From the NCBI GenBank assembly GCA_963931865.1, contig OZ007508.1, positions 3,286,081 through 3,350,080 of the forward strand: a DNA stretch of 64,000 nucleotides, given 5' to 3'. A program made the position numbers and the translations under genes. The notes under the pieces were generated by a model, which was not told the origin of the DNA, did no database searches, and saw nothing but the letters and a program-made list of their open reading frames with translations. This DNA comes from Axinella damicornis. Lineage: Eukaryota; Porifera; Demospongiae; Axinellida; Axinellidae. Below are positions 62,807-64,000 of this stretch, in pieces; position 1 is the first letter of the stretch; the number at the start of each line of letters is the position of its first letter.

Positions 62807-63245
62807 AGCTTGGACATCTTTATTTCCCCTTTCCCTCCCACACTATAAACCCACAACTGGAATGGATAGAGAACGGGTGGTTGAGACATACCCATGACAA
62901 CCATCTGTTAAGCTGAGGGGAGGATCCTGAACTCAAAGTAATGTTCATCAAGGTAGGTTTGTAAGAAGCTTAGTAGCATAGTCACTATTTGTTGAACAGA
63001 TTTTGGCAGGCAAGTCATTTTTCTCCGGCTTCCATGGCACAGGTGTTATGGATTGGATGATAAACTAGGGCAGTACTCTTGCAGCTGACACCAAGACCAG
63101 TTCTGTTCACAGCATGCAGAAGGTCGATCAGAGGCTACCGTATTCACTCGCTATTATAGGCGCATCTGCCTATATATACGAGAGTCGAACCTGCGCCTAA
63201 CAGTTAATATGTACCTAAAGTAAGCTGTGCCTAATAACACATGAC
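62807..63245. other. Intergenic, nothing recognised
   Basis: No gene or repeat boundary could be supported. Confidence 0.5.
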
Positions 63246-63645
63246 CAGTGGCGGATCTAGAAATTTTGAAAGGGGGGTTCAGTAGGTTGGTTGGCACATA
63301 CACAGCGTACCGCCGAAGGCTGTGCGCAGAGCCGTGAAGTGGTGATCAGTCCGCGCGAAGCGTGGCAAATTTTTTTTACGTGTTCTTTTTAGCGATCAGG
63401 AAGCGCTCTCGTAGCATCTCTGCGCATTCTGGACACGTTGTGTAGCAGCGTAAATCTACGTAGCTAGCTCAAGACTATGTCTGCCTTCAGGCTTTCAGCC
63501 CGCGAACGGTCAGTTGCTCTTACATTTCAAACATGCAGCTTGCTTTTCTGCGTTGCGTGTACAGTCTGATCAAAATACATTTTTGGGTTCTCCTTGAAAG
63601 AGGGGTTCCATGGAACCCTCGGAACCCCCCCTGGATCTGCCACTG
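63246..63645. mobile_element. hAT-like MITE, CAGTGGCGGATCTAG ends
   Basis: The ends CAGTGGCGGATC and GATCTGCCACTG are inverted. The interior GATCAGTCCGCGCGAAGCG is shared with 57504-58039. The target duplication is unclear (only ATGAC matches). Confidence 0.75.
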
Positions 63646-64000
63646 ATGACTATGGTAATTATTTCAAGGAACTTTCCTAATGGTGATGAATGCCTCCACT
63701 TGAATGCCAACACTAACTCTACAGTCCTCATGGACCCACTTCCAGTTTTGTGGTACATGTTCCGGGAAGAGAGGAGATCTTTGAGATGTGGTAACGTACA
63801 CGTCGTCATGCAGGTACACAAACAGACATGAGATGGTGCCCATAATTGCAGGTGACTCTATTTCCCATTGCACAGCATCTGGGCAGCCTCTGTCAAATGC
63901 TTCAAACCCACAGTCTAAAATTTTGACAACACTGCTAGCTACTGATCTCCAATCTATACTGCATTGTGTTAACACAAGCATGGTTACTATTTCTAACAAA
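63646..64000. other. Window end, no assigned gene
   Basis: Frames are open on both strands: one plus-strand frame to 63831, and one minus-strand frame spanning 63664 to the window edge. An exon is possible, but no homology was recognised. Confidence 0.4.

Noticed and set aside
63610..63999. Possible exons at the window edge on either strand
   Set aside because: Both frames are open, but neither resembles a known protein and no splice pair could be tested.

Overview
The window is animal nuclear DNA. Genes are split by short GT-AG introns, a tRNA-Leu carries an intron at the canonical position, TATA boxes sit upstream of coding starts, and microsatellites and inverted-repeat transposons are dense. 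The gene content (axonemal dynein, MPEG1/perforin-2, a semaphorin-domain receptor tyrosine kinase, a secreted GWRR-type protein) suggests an early-branching metazoan, most likely a demosponge. The species cannot be fixed from sequence alone.

Layout. (1) 118-777: three tandem tRNA-Leu(CAA) genes, apparently inside an intron of the dynein gene. (2) 945-29269, plus strand: 43 exons for the C-terminal ~2,546 residues of an outer-arm beta-type axonemal dynein heavy chain (DNAH9/11/17 clade), from mid AAA1 to the stop. Its 5.8 kb intron 12071-17884 holds an intronless MPEG1 gene on the opposite strand (13949-16195). Three single-base frame breaks fall in two adjacent exons just after an assembly gap (5321-5520). 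(3) About 28748-35720: a tandem duplication of ~3.3-3.6 kb. Each unit carries one copy of an unrecognised 227-residue minus-strand gene with a TATA box. The second unit also carries a decayed copy of the last dynein exon. (4) 39531-50302, plus strand: 25 exons for a 1,625-residue receptor with signal peptide, Sema, three PSI modules, a run of IPT domains, one membrane segment and a complete tyrosine kinase. The ectodomain is plexin-like, while the cytoplasmic half is a MET/AXL-like kinase rather than the plexin GAP. (5) 50600-64000: mostly repeats and transposon remnants (an STPR-peptide remnant, a LINE 3' fragment, fold-backs, a hexanucleotide array, a three-copy repeat cluster), with two minus-strand secreted-protein genes (54525-55445 and 56785-57358).

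The genes do not form an operon-like pathway. The dynein drives ciliary beating, MPEG1 is a membrane-attack-type immune effector, and the receptor is a signalling protein. The non-coding part is a rich record of transposition. At least six inverted-repeat families can be defined with terminal repeats, and several have target-site duplications visible directly in the sequence: 8 bp hAT-like, 9 bp Mutator-like, TTAA piggyBac-like and TA mariner-like.
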